Of a stretch of DNA of 27,682 nucleotides, positions 14,801 through 21,666 are shown piece by piece. The notes below the pieces were generated by a model. The model worked only from the letters and a program-made list of their open reading frames with translations. It ran no database searches and was not told the DNA's origin. Position 1 is the stretch's first letter; every line of letters begins with the position of its first letter. The stretch comes from an uncultured Collinsella sp. (lineage in GTDB: Bacteria; Actinomycetota; Coriobacteriia; Coriobacteriales; Coriobacteriaceae): NCBI GenBank assembly GCA_934621885.1, contig CAKTUH010000010.1:1-27682 (forward strand). Direction: 5' to 3'. The position numbers and the translations under genes were made by a program.

Positions 14801-15259
14801 TCACCTCCTCTTGAAGGGGTCCTCGTACTCCTTCACGCTCAGCTTGTCCAGCGCGATGTCGTGGGACTCCTGCTCCCTGATGTACTTCGCGATCGTCGCC
14901 TCGTTCAGGCCGACGGTGGACACGTAGTAGCCCTCCGCCCAGAACTTCCTGTTGCCGAACTTGTACTTCAGGTTGGCGTGCCTGTCGAATATCATCAGCG
15001 AGCTCTTCCCCTTCAGGTAGCCCATGACGCTCGCGACGCTGTACTTCGGCGGGATCGCCAGCAGCACGTGCACGTGGTCGGGCATCAGGTGCCCCTCGAT
15101 TATCTCGATCCCCTTGTACTCGCACAGCTTCCTGAGGATCTCCCCTATGTCGCTCCTGATTTGGTTGTAGATCACTTTGCGCCTATACTTCGGCGTGAAC
15201 ACGATGTGGTACTTGCACATCCACTTCGTGTGGGAAAGGCTGTAGGCCTTCTGGGCCAT
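14801..15259 (-). CDS. tnpA: IS200-type Y1 (HUH) transposase
   Basis: This 152-residue single-strand DNA transposase is related to IS200 TnpA. The HUH metal motif is H62-V-H64 in EGHLMPDHVHVLLAIPPK. The expected nucleophilic tyrosine is Y126 in ATIAKYIREQ. Other typical segments are YHIVFTPKYRRKVIY and FWAEGYYVSTVGLNE. The start MAQKAYSLSH at 15259 has an AAGGGG box; the frame is open upstream without family sequence. All catalytic residues are present, so the copy looks active. Confidence 0.95.
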   Translation of the reverse strand: MAQKAYSLSHTKWMCKYHIVFTPKYRRKVIYNQIRSDIGEILRKLCEYKGIEIIEGHLMPDHVHVLLAIPPKYSVASVMGYLKGKSSLMIFDRHANLKYKFGNRKFWAEGYYVSTVGLNEATIAKYIREQESHDIALDKLSVKEYEDPFKRR

Positions 15260-15410
15260 GGCGACCACCCCTTCGACTCGAATTCCTGACGGCCTGAACA
15301 ATCGTCAATATCGGTCGGAGGGGTGGCTTTGTAAAGCCGTTTGCCTCCACCCGCATAGCGGGTGGGTTGAAGCTGGCCGCTGCGCGCCCAGCAGACTAAA
15401 GTCTTGAACC

Positions 15411-15442
15411 AAAAAACCTCCCTGCCGGATGTGGCAGGGAGG
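15411..15442 (-). terminator. Rho-independent terminator of the mutarotase-like gene
   Basis: The stem CCTCCCTGCC (15417-15426) with GGCAGGGAGG (15433-15442) is perfect. On the minus strand it is followed by TTTTTT (15411-15416). It lies 44 bases past the gene's stop. Confidence 0.8.
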
Positions 15443-15459
15443 CTTAGCGGGCGGGAAGG

Positions 15460-15482
15460 GACAAAGGGGCTGTCCCTTTGTC
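15460..15482 (-). repeat. Short hairpin next to the mutarotase gene stop
   Basis: GACAAAGGG (15460-15468) pairs with CCCTTTGTC (15474-15482). It is followed by ACAT and the stop codon. It is shared with the hairpin at 9927-9947 beside the M20 peptidase stop. Confidence 0.55.
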
Positions 15483-15486
15483 ACAT

Positions 15487-16380
15487 CTAGAGCAACGTGA
15501 CACTAAAGGTGCGCTTGTCGGTAGCGCCCGGCGCCAGCGTAATGGTATTGACCTTGTGCTCGAAGACGTCGTCCTCGGTGTCCATGGTGGTGTGGCCGGT
15601 CCAAGGCTCAAGCGCCACAAAGGGGGCGTCGTTGGCGGCAGACCACACGCCGATGTACTTAAAGCCCTCAAAGTCGATCTTGACGCCGTGGCCCGACTTG
15701 CGACCGCGCAGCGTGAGCGTGGAGCACGGGGTATCGGTGAACATGATGGCATCGTTATCGAAGCTACGGTGCGTGATGGGCAGCACGTCAGAGTTATCGG
15801 GAGCCTTGTAGCTGCCCTCGAACGTCATGAGGCCGTCGGGCGTGATGATGGGTGCCTCGTTGGTCCAAGCCTCGGTAAATGCCAGCTCGTAATCCTCGAA
15901 CGTCTCGTCCTCGGCACCGGGGGCGGGCACGTTAAATGCAGGATGCCCGCCCACCGAGAACGGCAGGTCCACGTCGCCGGTGTTGGTGACGGCAAAGGTC
16001 TGGGTAAGCGTGGCATCGCCGGTTAGGGCATAGGTCATGTTGAGCTTAAAGTGGAAGGGGAAAGCCTTGAGCGACTCGGGCGTGTCGGTGATCTCGTAGG
16101 TGACGGACGAGCCGTCCTCGGAGGCCTCGACCAGCTTGTGCTCGACGATGCGCGCGAGGCCGTGGCGCGGCATCTCGCAGGTGCCAGCCGCAGACGTCGC
16201 CGTGTTGTTGCGCAGTGAGCCCACGATGGGGAACAGAATGGGCGCGTGCTTGCCCCAAAAGGCCGGGTCGCCCTGCCACAGATACTCGTTGCCGTTGAGG
16301 GCAAGGCTCGTGAGCTGGGCGCCCATGGAATCGATGGCCGCGGTGAGGCCGCCGCGCTTGATGGTGGTGACGGTGGACAT
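15487..16380 (-). CDS. Aldose 1-epimerase family protein (LacX/YeaD-like)
   Basis: This 297-residue beta-sandwich protein is of the galactose mutarotase superfamily. Visible features are the MGAQLTSLALNGNEYLWQGD opening, FPIVGSLRNN, PRHGLAR with a conserved histidine, FSVGGHPAFNVP with the second histidine, and a late FVALEPWTGH. The pattern HGxAR plus GGHPAFNVP matches the LacX-like branch, whose substrate is often a sugar phosphate or is unknown, so I do not call it galM. The start MSTVTT at 16380 follows GGAGGAAG. A good terminator follows. The gene stands alone in its orientation and is not in a sugar operon. Confidence 0.85.
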   Translation of the reverse strand: MSTVTTIKRGGLTAAIDSMGAQLTSLALNGNEYLWQGDPAFWGKHAPILFPIVGSLRNNTATSAAGTCEMPRHGLARIVEHKLVEASEDGSSVTYEITDTPESLKAFPFHFKLNMTYALTGDATLTQTFAVTNTGDVDLPFSVGGHPAFNVPAPGAEDETFEDYELAFTEAWTNEAPIITPDGLMTFEGSYKAPDNSDVLPITHRSFDNDAIMFTDTPCSTLTLRGRKSGHGVKIDFEGFKYIGVWSAANDAPFVALEPWTGHTTMDTEDDVFEHKVNTITLAPGATDKRTFSVTLL

Positions 16381-16459
16381 GCTACTTCCTCCAAAAGTAA
16401 ACAATAGTGTCGAGGGCTATTGTCCCACTCTTGGCGGCAAGGAGAAGCGGCAGGCGCAG

Positions 16460-17329
16460 TTATTGAGCGATTGCGTAAAGGTCGAACCCGCCCTGCGGCG
16501 TGCTGTCGACCGTATCGGGCGCCTGCGAGTTAAAGCTCACGGGAACCATGCGCTTTGAGGCACGGAAGCGCGTGCCATCGGTGGCGACGGGCGGCTCGTC
16601 GACCGTAAGCTCGTAGTCGCCGGGTTTGAGTTCGATGCCGTCGCCAGCGGAGTTGACATATTGATACTCGTCAATCGCCTGCCCCCTGAGTGTGCGGCCC
16701 ACGATATGGATGAGCATCTGGCTGTCGCCGCGGGCGGTGTCCCATGTCGCACCGTCCTTGACCTCGACCGACACATGCACCGAGCGCGTACGGCTGAGCG
16801 ATTGCTCGACAGACATCTCGACCTTGGCGGCATCTTTGCGCTGTTGTTCCACATGACTCCAGACATTTCCAATCGCCGAGCAAGCGATGACACCGGCCAT
16901 GAAGGCGATGAGGATGGGGCCGAGTGGTGAGCGGCGGGCCGCGTCTTCCTCGCGAGCTAGGTTGGGGCGATGCGTGGGGGCGGGCGCCTGGGCACCTTGC
17001 GCGGGCACGTCGAGTATGCTGAAGGATGCCGTGCTGCCGGGGTCGATGTTATGGCGCGGCTGCGGGGTCTTGGCCGGTGAGATGGACATGTCCGCCGGCT
17101 CACCGAGTGTGGCCGTGGCATCGGCCTTAGCCTCATCGGCCTCGGCTTGGGCCCAAGCCTGCTCAAAGGTCAGGGGCTCGGCGGCATCGGAGGCGGCTTC
17201 AGGCTCGACAGCGGTATCGTTGCCGGTCTCGTCCTCGTCGCTCGACATGTCACGCGGCGCGGGCTCGTCCCACTCCTCGTCCGGAGCCTCGCCCTCGCTA
17301 TACCACCATTCAAAGTTATCGATATCCAT
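16460..17329 (-). CDS. Membrane-anchored protein of unknown function with acidic cytoplasmic tail
   Basis: I do not recognise this 289-residue protein. Residues 1-130 are acidic and rich in Asp, Glu, Ala and Pro, beginning MDIDNFEWWYSEGEAPDEEW. A single hydrophobic helix lies at about 136-157 (GPILIAFMAGVIACSAIGNV), after positively charged residues (AARRSPL), so the acidic part should be cytoplasmic. The outer domain (about 160-289) appears beta-rich (VHVSVEVKDG, GIELKPGDYELTVDEPP). It resembles small immunoglobulin-like or SpaA-like folds, but this is only an impression. No LPXTG or lipobox is present. The start at 17329 has no clear ribosome binding site. It lies 79 bases from the mutarotase gene on the same strand. 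Confidence 0.7.
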   Translation of the reverse strand: MDIDNFEWWYSEGEAPDEEWDEPAPRDMSSDEDETGNDTAVEPEAASDAAEPLTFEQAWAQAEADEAKADATATLGEPADMSISPAKTPQPRHNIDPGSTASFSILDVPAQGAQAPAPTHRPNLAREEDAARRSPLGPILIAFMAGVIACSAIGNVWSHVEQQRKDAAKVEMSVEQSLSRTRSVHVSVEVKDGATWDTARGDSQMLIHIVGRTLRGQAIDEYQYVNSAGDGIELKPGDYELTVDEPPVATDGTRFRASKRMVPVSFNSQAPDTVDSTPQGGFDLYAIAQ

Positions 17330-17419
17330 ACGGGGCGCCCCTTAAGCCTCGCAAATAAACACTTGCCAGCCTTATACCCCCAAACAGCACCGGAGCTCGC
17401 CCGCGCCGGACACGAAAAC

Positions 17420-17476
17420 CGTCCCAACATTCGACGCTTTTCCTCGATTTCGAGATTTTCATCGAATGTTGGGACG
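17420..17476. repeat. 15-bp perfect inverted repeat with an inner hairpin
   Basis: CGTCCCAACATTCGA (17420-17434) and TCGAATGTTGGGACG (17462-17476) are perfect inverted copies. CTCG/CGAG (17443-17454) pair inside. It lies 12 bases past the stop of the LpdD-NUDIX fusion gene. No T-run follows, so it is more likely a dispersed repeat or a 3' structure than a standard terminator. Confidence 0.65.
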
Positions 17477-17488
17477 ATTTGGCAGTGA

Positions 17489-18436
17489 TCACATAGCGAG
17501 GGCCGCGCGGATGGTTTGGTCGCTGAGGGCCTCGCGGAGCCAGGGGGCCAGCTGCTCGGGGTGACCCTGCAGGTAGCCTTTGAGCTCGGAGGGCGCCACG
17601 CGGCGCACTTCCGAGATCTCCTCTTGGTTGATATGCAGCTCGCCCGGCTCAACATGGGCTGCGAACACCTCGCACCATTCGCACTCACAGCGGCCGTCGC
17701 CGTGGTCCTCGCGGTACACCACGTGTCCGAGGTGCTTGAGCTGATCGGGCTCGCGCGTAATGCCAAGCTCTTCGTTGATGCGACGCGCCGTGGCGGCCGC
17801 GACGTCTTCCCCGGGGAGCGGATGGCCGGCGCAGCTATCGGCCAGCACCCCGCCCCACAGGCGCTTGAGCGGACTACGGCGACAGAGCAGCAGACGCGTG
17901 TCTTCGCCCCGGCCCTCGACTAAAAGCGTCAGAAATGCCTGATGCAGGATGCCCTCGCCGGCATGGGCCTCGATGCGGTCGACGTGGCCGAGCGCCTCGC
18001 CGGTCGCAGCATCGACCGCCACGACCTCGGCGCCTGCGCCGCCCTCATCCCAGCCGGCACGCAGAATACGGGCTGCGGCCTCCTCGAGCGCGGCGATGAG
18101 CTCTTTGGTGGTGTCGAGCACGCGCTGCAGGTCGTCCCCGCTCGCCTGTTCAACATGAAAACCCGTACTTGCAACGACCGGCACGCCAAAGCGCGTGGCC
18201 AGCGCCGCCGCGATATCGTGCGCCGGGATCTCGTCTCGATGACACGGAACGGCCAGGATGCTCACCGTCGCCGTACGGCCGGGCTCGGGGCGCGGGATGG
18301 CCTGCGCCGTGGCGCCCAGGTGCGCGAACTCCGGCGAGCAGGCGTACACCGCCATGCCTCGCGGCGTCACCGTCAACTGGGCCTCGAGCACAAACTTGCC
18401 CTCGCCCACTGCAACCTTTGTCGTGTGCATACCCAT
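17489..18436 (-). CDS. Fusion of an LpdD-like prenylated-flavin chaperone domain and an IDI-like NUDIX domain
   Basis: This 315-residue protein starts at 18436 after AGGAG. Residues 5-120 match the LpdD-like prenylated FMN chaperone domain, with FAHLGATAQA (38-46), PCHRDEI (64-70) and STGFHVEQAS (90-99) at the positions of HIGA, GHKDD and GIHVD. Residues 137-305 match type 1 isopentenyl-diphosphate isomerase. Metal ligands H158, H165, H205, E251 and E253 correspond to E. coli H25, H32, H69, E114 and E116, and Y241 to Y104. The NUDIX box G204-x5-E210-x7-RRINEELG is complete. The catalytic Cys67 position is Ala203, with a cysteine one residue earlier (SCAGHP). Isomerase activity is therefore doubtful; hydrolysis of a prenyl diphosphate is one possibility. 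It lies divergent from an MFS gene. Confidence 0.85.
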   Translation of the reverse strand: MGMHTTKVAVGEGKFVLEAQLTVTPRGMAVYACSPEFAHLGATAQAIPRPEPGRTATVSILAVPCHRDEIPAHDIAAALATRFGVPVVASTGFHVEQASGDDLQRVLDTTKELIAALEEAAARILRAGWDEGGAGAEVVAVDAATGEALGHVDRIEAHAGEGILHQAFLTLLVEGRGEDTRLLLCRRSPLKRLWGGVLADSCAGHPLPGEDVAAATARRINEELGITREPDQLKHLGHVVYREDHGDGRCECEWCEVFAAHVEPGELHINQEEISEVRRVAPSELKGYLQGHPEQLAPWLREALSDQTIRAALAM

Positions 18437-18476
18437 GGGATCTCCTGTCGCCCGCGATGTACCTGAGACCATCTTC

Positions 18477-18517
18477 GCCTGTATTGCGACTATACAGGCA
18501 AGCGCAGCCTGCGACAA
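18477..18517 (-). promoter_or_regulatory. Promoter of the fusion gene with a palindrome over the -10 box
   Basis: On the minus strand TTGTCG, a 17-base spacer and TATAGT (-10, five of six) occur at 18489-18517. A perfect 8-bp palindrome, GCCTGTAT-7-ATACAGGC (18477-18499), covers the -10 box. This is a likely operator, which could also affect the divergent MFS gene. Confidence 0.5.
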
Positions 18518-18596
18518 AGGGGGCAGGCACCCGACACATTCTGTTAGAGTTGCAGGGATGAATCCCGCCTATTCATGCGACATTGGAGTGACAACC

Positions 18597-19850
18597 TTGA
18601 CCGCCGCAACCACGTCTAAAAGTAAGTCAACCGCCACCGCGCCCTCCCCCGCGCGCACCAAGCTTTGCCTGGCGCTGCTCGTGCTGTTGGGATTCTCGCT
18701 CGGCTGCTCCGAGTTCGTGGTCATCGGCATCGAAAGTGACTTGGCGACGGAACTCGGCATATCACTTGCCACTGCAGGCCAGCTCATCAGCGTGTTTGCA
18801 CTCGTTTACGCCATCGCGACGCCGGTGCTTGCGCTCAGCACGGGGCGCTTCCGTCGTTACCAGCTGCTCGTGTGCTACAGCATCGTCTTTGTGCTCGGCA
18901 ACCTGGTCATGGCGTTGGCGCCCAACTTCCAGGTGCTGTTTATCTCGCGCATTGTCCTTGGCTCCGTCTCGGGCGCACTGCTCGCCGTGGGCGTGACGTA
19001 CATCCCAGAGCTGCTGTCCCCGCAGCAAACTTCGCTTGCCATCTCGGTGGTATATGGTGCTTTTTCCGTGGCAATGGTCTTTGTCACTTCGATCGGCAAG
19101 TTTGTGGCCGACACGCTCGACTGGCACGTGGCCATGTACGGCACGCTGACCTTTGCCGTTTTGATCTGCACCGCACTCGTGGCGTTTATGCCGCGCGCTG
19201 GGCAAACCGACGAGCCTGCCACCTTTCGCGAGCAGGCGGGTCTGCTGCGCGAGCCGAGCATCATCACCGGTATGCTCATCTTTTTGTTTGGTGTGGGGTC
19301 GGTCTATGTGTTCTACGGCTACGTGACGCCCTATCTGGAGCGGGTGTTGGGTATGGGCACGGTAGAAGCCAGCACCACGCTCATGGCCTATGGCGTGTTC
19401 TGCCTGATCTCGAACATCCTGGGCGGATGGATCGATGCGCGCTTTGGCATGAAGGCGCTACTTGTGACGTTTGTGCTGCAGGCTGCGGCGCTGCTCGGGC
19501 TGTTTGCCGTGGGCGGCACCATGCCGCTCGCGCTGGTCTTTGTCTTTAGCTTGGCGCTGCTCATGTACCTGTTCTCGGTGTCGTGTATCACGCACTTTAT
19601 GGACGTGGCACGCAGCCGCCATCCCAAGTCGATGGTGCTCGCGAGTTCGGTTGAGCCCATGGCGTTTAACGTCGGCATCTCGTTTGGCACCGCGGTGGGC
19701 GGCGCCGTGGTAAGCAGCGTTGGCATTGCCTACGTGGGCGCCGTTGGCGCCGCGTTCTCGCTCGTGGCCTGGGTGCTCACCCTGGTGACGATCAAGCTCG
19801 CCCGATGGGAGCGCCGCCGCCACGCAGCACAGCCCTCGACGCAGGCATAG
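18597..19850 (+). CDS. MFS transporter, DHA1/arabinose-efflux type
   Basis: This is a membrane exporter with about 12 helices in 417 residues. It begins GFSLGCSEFVVIGIESDLATEL, typical of the AraJ/YdhP-like drug:H+ antiporter-1 group, and has the loop ALSTGRFRRYQLLV after helix 2 and GGWIDARFGMKALL in the second half. I prefer the TTG at 18597 because GGAG lies 8 bases upstream. The in-frame ATG at 18558 gives 430 residues but has a poorly spaced box. The substrate is unknown. It diverges from the LpdD-NUDIX fusion gene, and the palindrome at 18477-18499 lies between them. Confidence 0.87.
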   Translation: MTAATTSKSKSTATAPSPARTKLCLALLVLLGFSLGCSEFVVIGIESDLATELGISLATAGQLISVFALVYAIATPVLALSTGRFRRYQLLVCYSIVFVLGNLVMALAPNFQVLFISRIVLGSVSGALLAVGVTYIPELLSPQQTSLAISVVYGAFSVAMVFVTSIGKFVADTLDWHVAMYGTLTFAVLICTALVAFMPRAGQTDEPATFREQAGLLREPSIITGMLIFLFGVGSVYVFYGYVTPYLERVLGMGTVEASTTLMAYGVFCLISNILGGWIDARFGMKALLVTFVLQAAALLGLFAVGGTMPLALVFVFSLALLMYLFSVSCITHFMDVARSRHPKSMVLASSVEPMAFNVGISFGTAVGGAVVSSVGIAYVGAVGAAFSLVAWVLTLVTIKLARWERRRHAAQPSTQA

Positions 19851-19954
19851 GGGCGGAACCGGGAACGGGCGCAGGCACAGCTCAGAGTGGCGAACGGTCG
19901 GTGGAACCCGCCCGACATGAGCAGTGCTCATCCACTTGAACCTCCAGCAGTTTA

Positions 19955-20049
19955 ATTTCGTGTATTTCAGATACACGCTTTTCTACGATTTCGTGTATTT
20001 CAAGTACACGAAATCGTACTAAACTATGTATCTGAAGTACACGAAATCG
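19955..20049. repeat. Array of TTTCGTGTA palindromes in the promoter of the AAA ATPase gene
   Basis: Three related units are seen. CGTGTAT-5-ATACACG spans 19959-19977. A perfect 13-bp arm pair lies at 19985-19997 and 20005-20017 around TTTCAAG. A half unit, TGAAGTACACGAAATCG, lies at 20033-20049, ending just before the ribosome binding site. The spacing and position suggest operator sites or leader hairpins. The rest of the gap 19851-20062 shows no gene. Confidence 0.75.
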
Positions 20050-20062
20050 GAAAGGCGGCCCC

Positions 20063-21433
20063 ATGCGCAGATCAATCGAATCCGTCATCGAATCATGGGC
20101 GGCAAAGGACGCCTCGCGCCCTCTCCTCATCCGTGGTGCGCGACGCGTAGGCAAAACGTACGCCGCCGAGGAAATCGGCAGACGAATCGCCGGCGATGCG
20201 TTTGTCAAACTCGATTTTCAGACCGACCTGGAACTGATCGCCCCGCTGTTCGACTGTCCCACCGACGATGTTGACACTATCGTGGCGCGGATTTCAGACT
20301 ATAAGCGCACCCCCATTCGCAAGGAAACCGCCTTCATCCTGTTCGATGAAGTGCAGCTCTGCGAGCGGGCGCTCAACTCGCTTCGCTTTTTCTCGGGTTC
20401 GGGTTGGCGCATATGTGCAACCGGCAGCCAGCTCGGCGTCGCCACGCGCAAGCGCAAGTTGCCTTTTCCCAGCGGCGTTCGTCAAGAGACCATGCACCCC
20501 ATGTCGTTCGAGGAGTTTCTCTGGGCACTCGATGAGGAGCAGGTGGCCGATGCCATACGCACCCACGCCAGCACGCTCGAGACCTATGCCGCGCACCAAG
20601 CGGCACTCAACCTGTTTCATCGATACCAGATCGTGGGCGGCATGCCCGCCGCCGTCAGCGCATATCGCAAGACGTTATCCATCGAAGACGCACGCATCGA
20701 GCAACGCGAAATCGACGAGACCTATACCGCCGATATGACCGACCCCGAAAACGGAATCAGTGGCGTGGCGGCGCGCAAGGTCTGGCGCTCCATTCCCGCC
20801 CAACTGCTACGGTCCTCGACCAAAAAATTCAAATATTCCGAGGTCGAACGTGGAGGCCGCCGCGCCAAGCTTATCGAACCGCTCGACTGGCTCGAAGGCG
20901 CCGGCATTATATCGGTCAACAACCTGACCGAAGGCATCGAACCTCCCCTCGTCCCTTTCGACGACGAAGACGGAAGCTTCTTTAAGGTCTATCTTCTCGA
21001 TACGGGCCTCATGTTCTACAAACTCGGTATCAACCCGCGGCTCTGGCTCGACCTCAAAGAGGATTCCACCGTTGCGCTGTCTTCCGACTTTCGAGGTGCC
21101 CTGGCGGAAAACTCGGTCATGCAGGCATTTTCGAGCAATGGTTTGCAAACGTACTATTGGATGCCGCCGTCTTCTTGGAAGACGAGCGGCGAGCTCGATT
21201 TCCTACTTCAGACCGACCGTATGGAAATCGTTCCCGTCGAGGTAAAGTCCGCACGCAACGTGCGCGCGAGAACCCTCGGGTCGTTTATGGACAAAGCCCG
21301 ATCGCCATATGCCTACATTTTGTCCGAGAACAATTTTGCCCGCGGCGAAACCGATGACGGGCGCGAGCTGCGCCACCTCCCCTTGTACGCAGCGGGTTTT
21401 ATCGGAGCAAACTGCCTCAAGAGCAGTCTGTAA
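20063..21433 (+). CDS. AAA ATPase with DUF4143 / nuclease-like C-terminal domain
   Basis: This 456-residue protein belongs to the large family of ATPases with an N-terminal AAA domain and a C-terminal DUF4143 domain. Walker A is GARRVGKT (25-32) and Walker B is FILFDEVQ (91-98), followed by sensor-like ICATGSQLGVA. The C-terminal part has GALAENSVMQAF, then SGELDFLLQTD and VPVEVKSA. The D-x(n)-E-x-K pattern resembles a PD-(D/E)XK nuclease core, which may or may not be active. The biological role of the family is not established; copies are often multiplied and scattered in gut bacteria. It has its own promoter region with repeated palindromes. The start follows a GGAAAGG box. Confidence 0.85.
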   Translation: MRRSIESVIESWAAKDASRPLLIRGARRVGKTYAAEEIGRRIAGDAFVKLDFQTDLELIAPLFDCPTDDVDTIVARISDYKRTPIRKETAFILFDEVQLCERALNSLRFFSGSGWRICATGSQLGVATRKRKLPFPSGVRQETMHPMSFEEFLWALDEEQVADAIRTHASTLETYAAHQAALNLFHRYQIVGGMPAAVSAYRKTLSIEDARIEQREIDETYTADMTDPENGISGVAARKVWRSIPAQLLRSSTKKFKYSEVERGGRRAKLIEPLDWLEGAGIISVNNLTEGIEPPLVPFDDEDGSFFKVYLLDTGLMFYKLGINPRLWLDLKEDSTVALSSDFRGALAENSVMQAFSSNGLQTYYWMPPSSWKTSGELDFLLQTDRMEIVPVEVKSARNVRARTLGSFMDKARSPYAYILSENNFARGETDDGRELRHLPLYAAGFIGANCLKSSL

Positions 21434-21464
21434 GCCCTGCGCGACCGCATAGAAAGGAGACCCT

Positions 21465-21509
21465 GTGCAACGCATTCTTTTTATCTGCCACGGGAACATT
21501 TGTCGCTAG
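21465..21509 (+). pseudogene. 14-codon remnant of a low-molecular-weight protein tyrosine phosphatase
   Basis: A strong AAGGAGA box precedes GTG and the peptide VQRILFICHGNICR, then TAG. It matches the first 14 residues of the intact phosphatase at 25746 except for three conservative changes (the GTG start and two Val/Ile swaps). It ends exactly after the arginine of the CX5R phosphate loop. The DNA differs at about 11 of 42 positions, mostly third codon bases, so it is not a fresh duplicate. The following DNA is unrelated. I read it as the stump of a phosphatase gene interrupted by the sugar cassette. Confidence 0.7.
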
Positions 21510-21599
21510 GGCTAAAGCACCTCAAAAATGTGGACATACAGGCAATCCAAGAGATTCCATCTGCCAGTATTTACGCCATAGGGAGCTTTGCAAAAACTC

Positions 21600-21636
21600 A
21601 AAGGCGGTGGCAGACGCATTGTCTGCCACCGCCTTT
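21600..21636. terminator. Strong 16-bp hairpin terminator
   Basis: AAAGGCGGTGGCAGAC (21600-21615) and its perfect complement (21621-21636) enclose a 5-base loop. A T-run is present on the plus strand and a GAGTTTTTG tail on the minus strand. It lies 30 bases past the PTS gene stop and probably ends that operon. Confidence 0.8.
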
Positions 21637-21666
21637 TATACCGGATTCTATAGGTATGCGGGGTGT

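Larger units (their letters stand above)
14662..15404 (-). mobile_element. IS200-type insertion sequence (IS200/IS605 family, tnpA only)
   Basis: A single Y1 transposase gene is flanked by subterminal hairpins. On the left are AACCACCCTT-3-AAGGGTGGTT (14666-14688) and a folded region at 14697-14797. On the right is CCACCCGC-3-GCGGGTGG (near 15350-15368), followed by a GCTGG/CCAGC stem and AGACTAAAGTCT. There is no tnpB. The outer boundaries are approximate, since such elements have no terminal inverted repeats and make no target duplication. Confidence 0.75.

Noticed and set aside
14662..15404. A tnpB gene or guide RNA companion for the transposase
   Set aside because: No frame with RuvC-like motifs exists in the neighbourhood; the element is the tnpA-only IS200 type.
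15487..16380. Naming the mutarotase-like gene galM
   Set aside because: The motifs fit the LacX/YeaD-like branch better, and no galactose genes are nearby.
19955..20049. Possible CRISPR array because of repeated TTTCGTGTA units
   Set aside because: Units are palindromic, unequal in length, and separated by no regular spacers; no cas genes are nearby.
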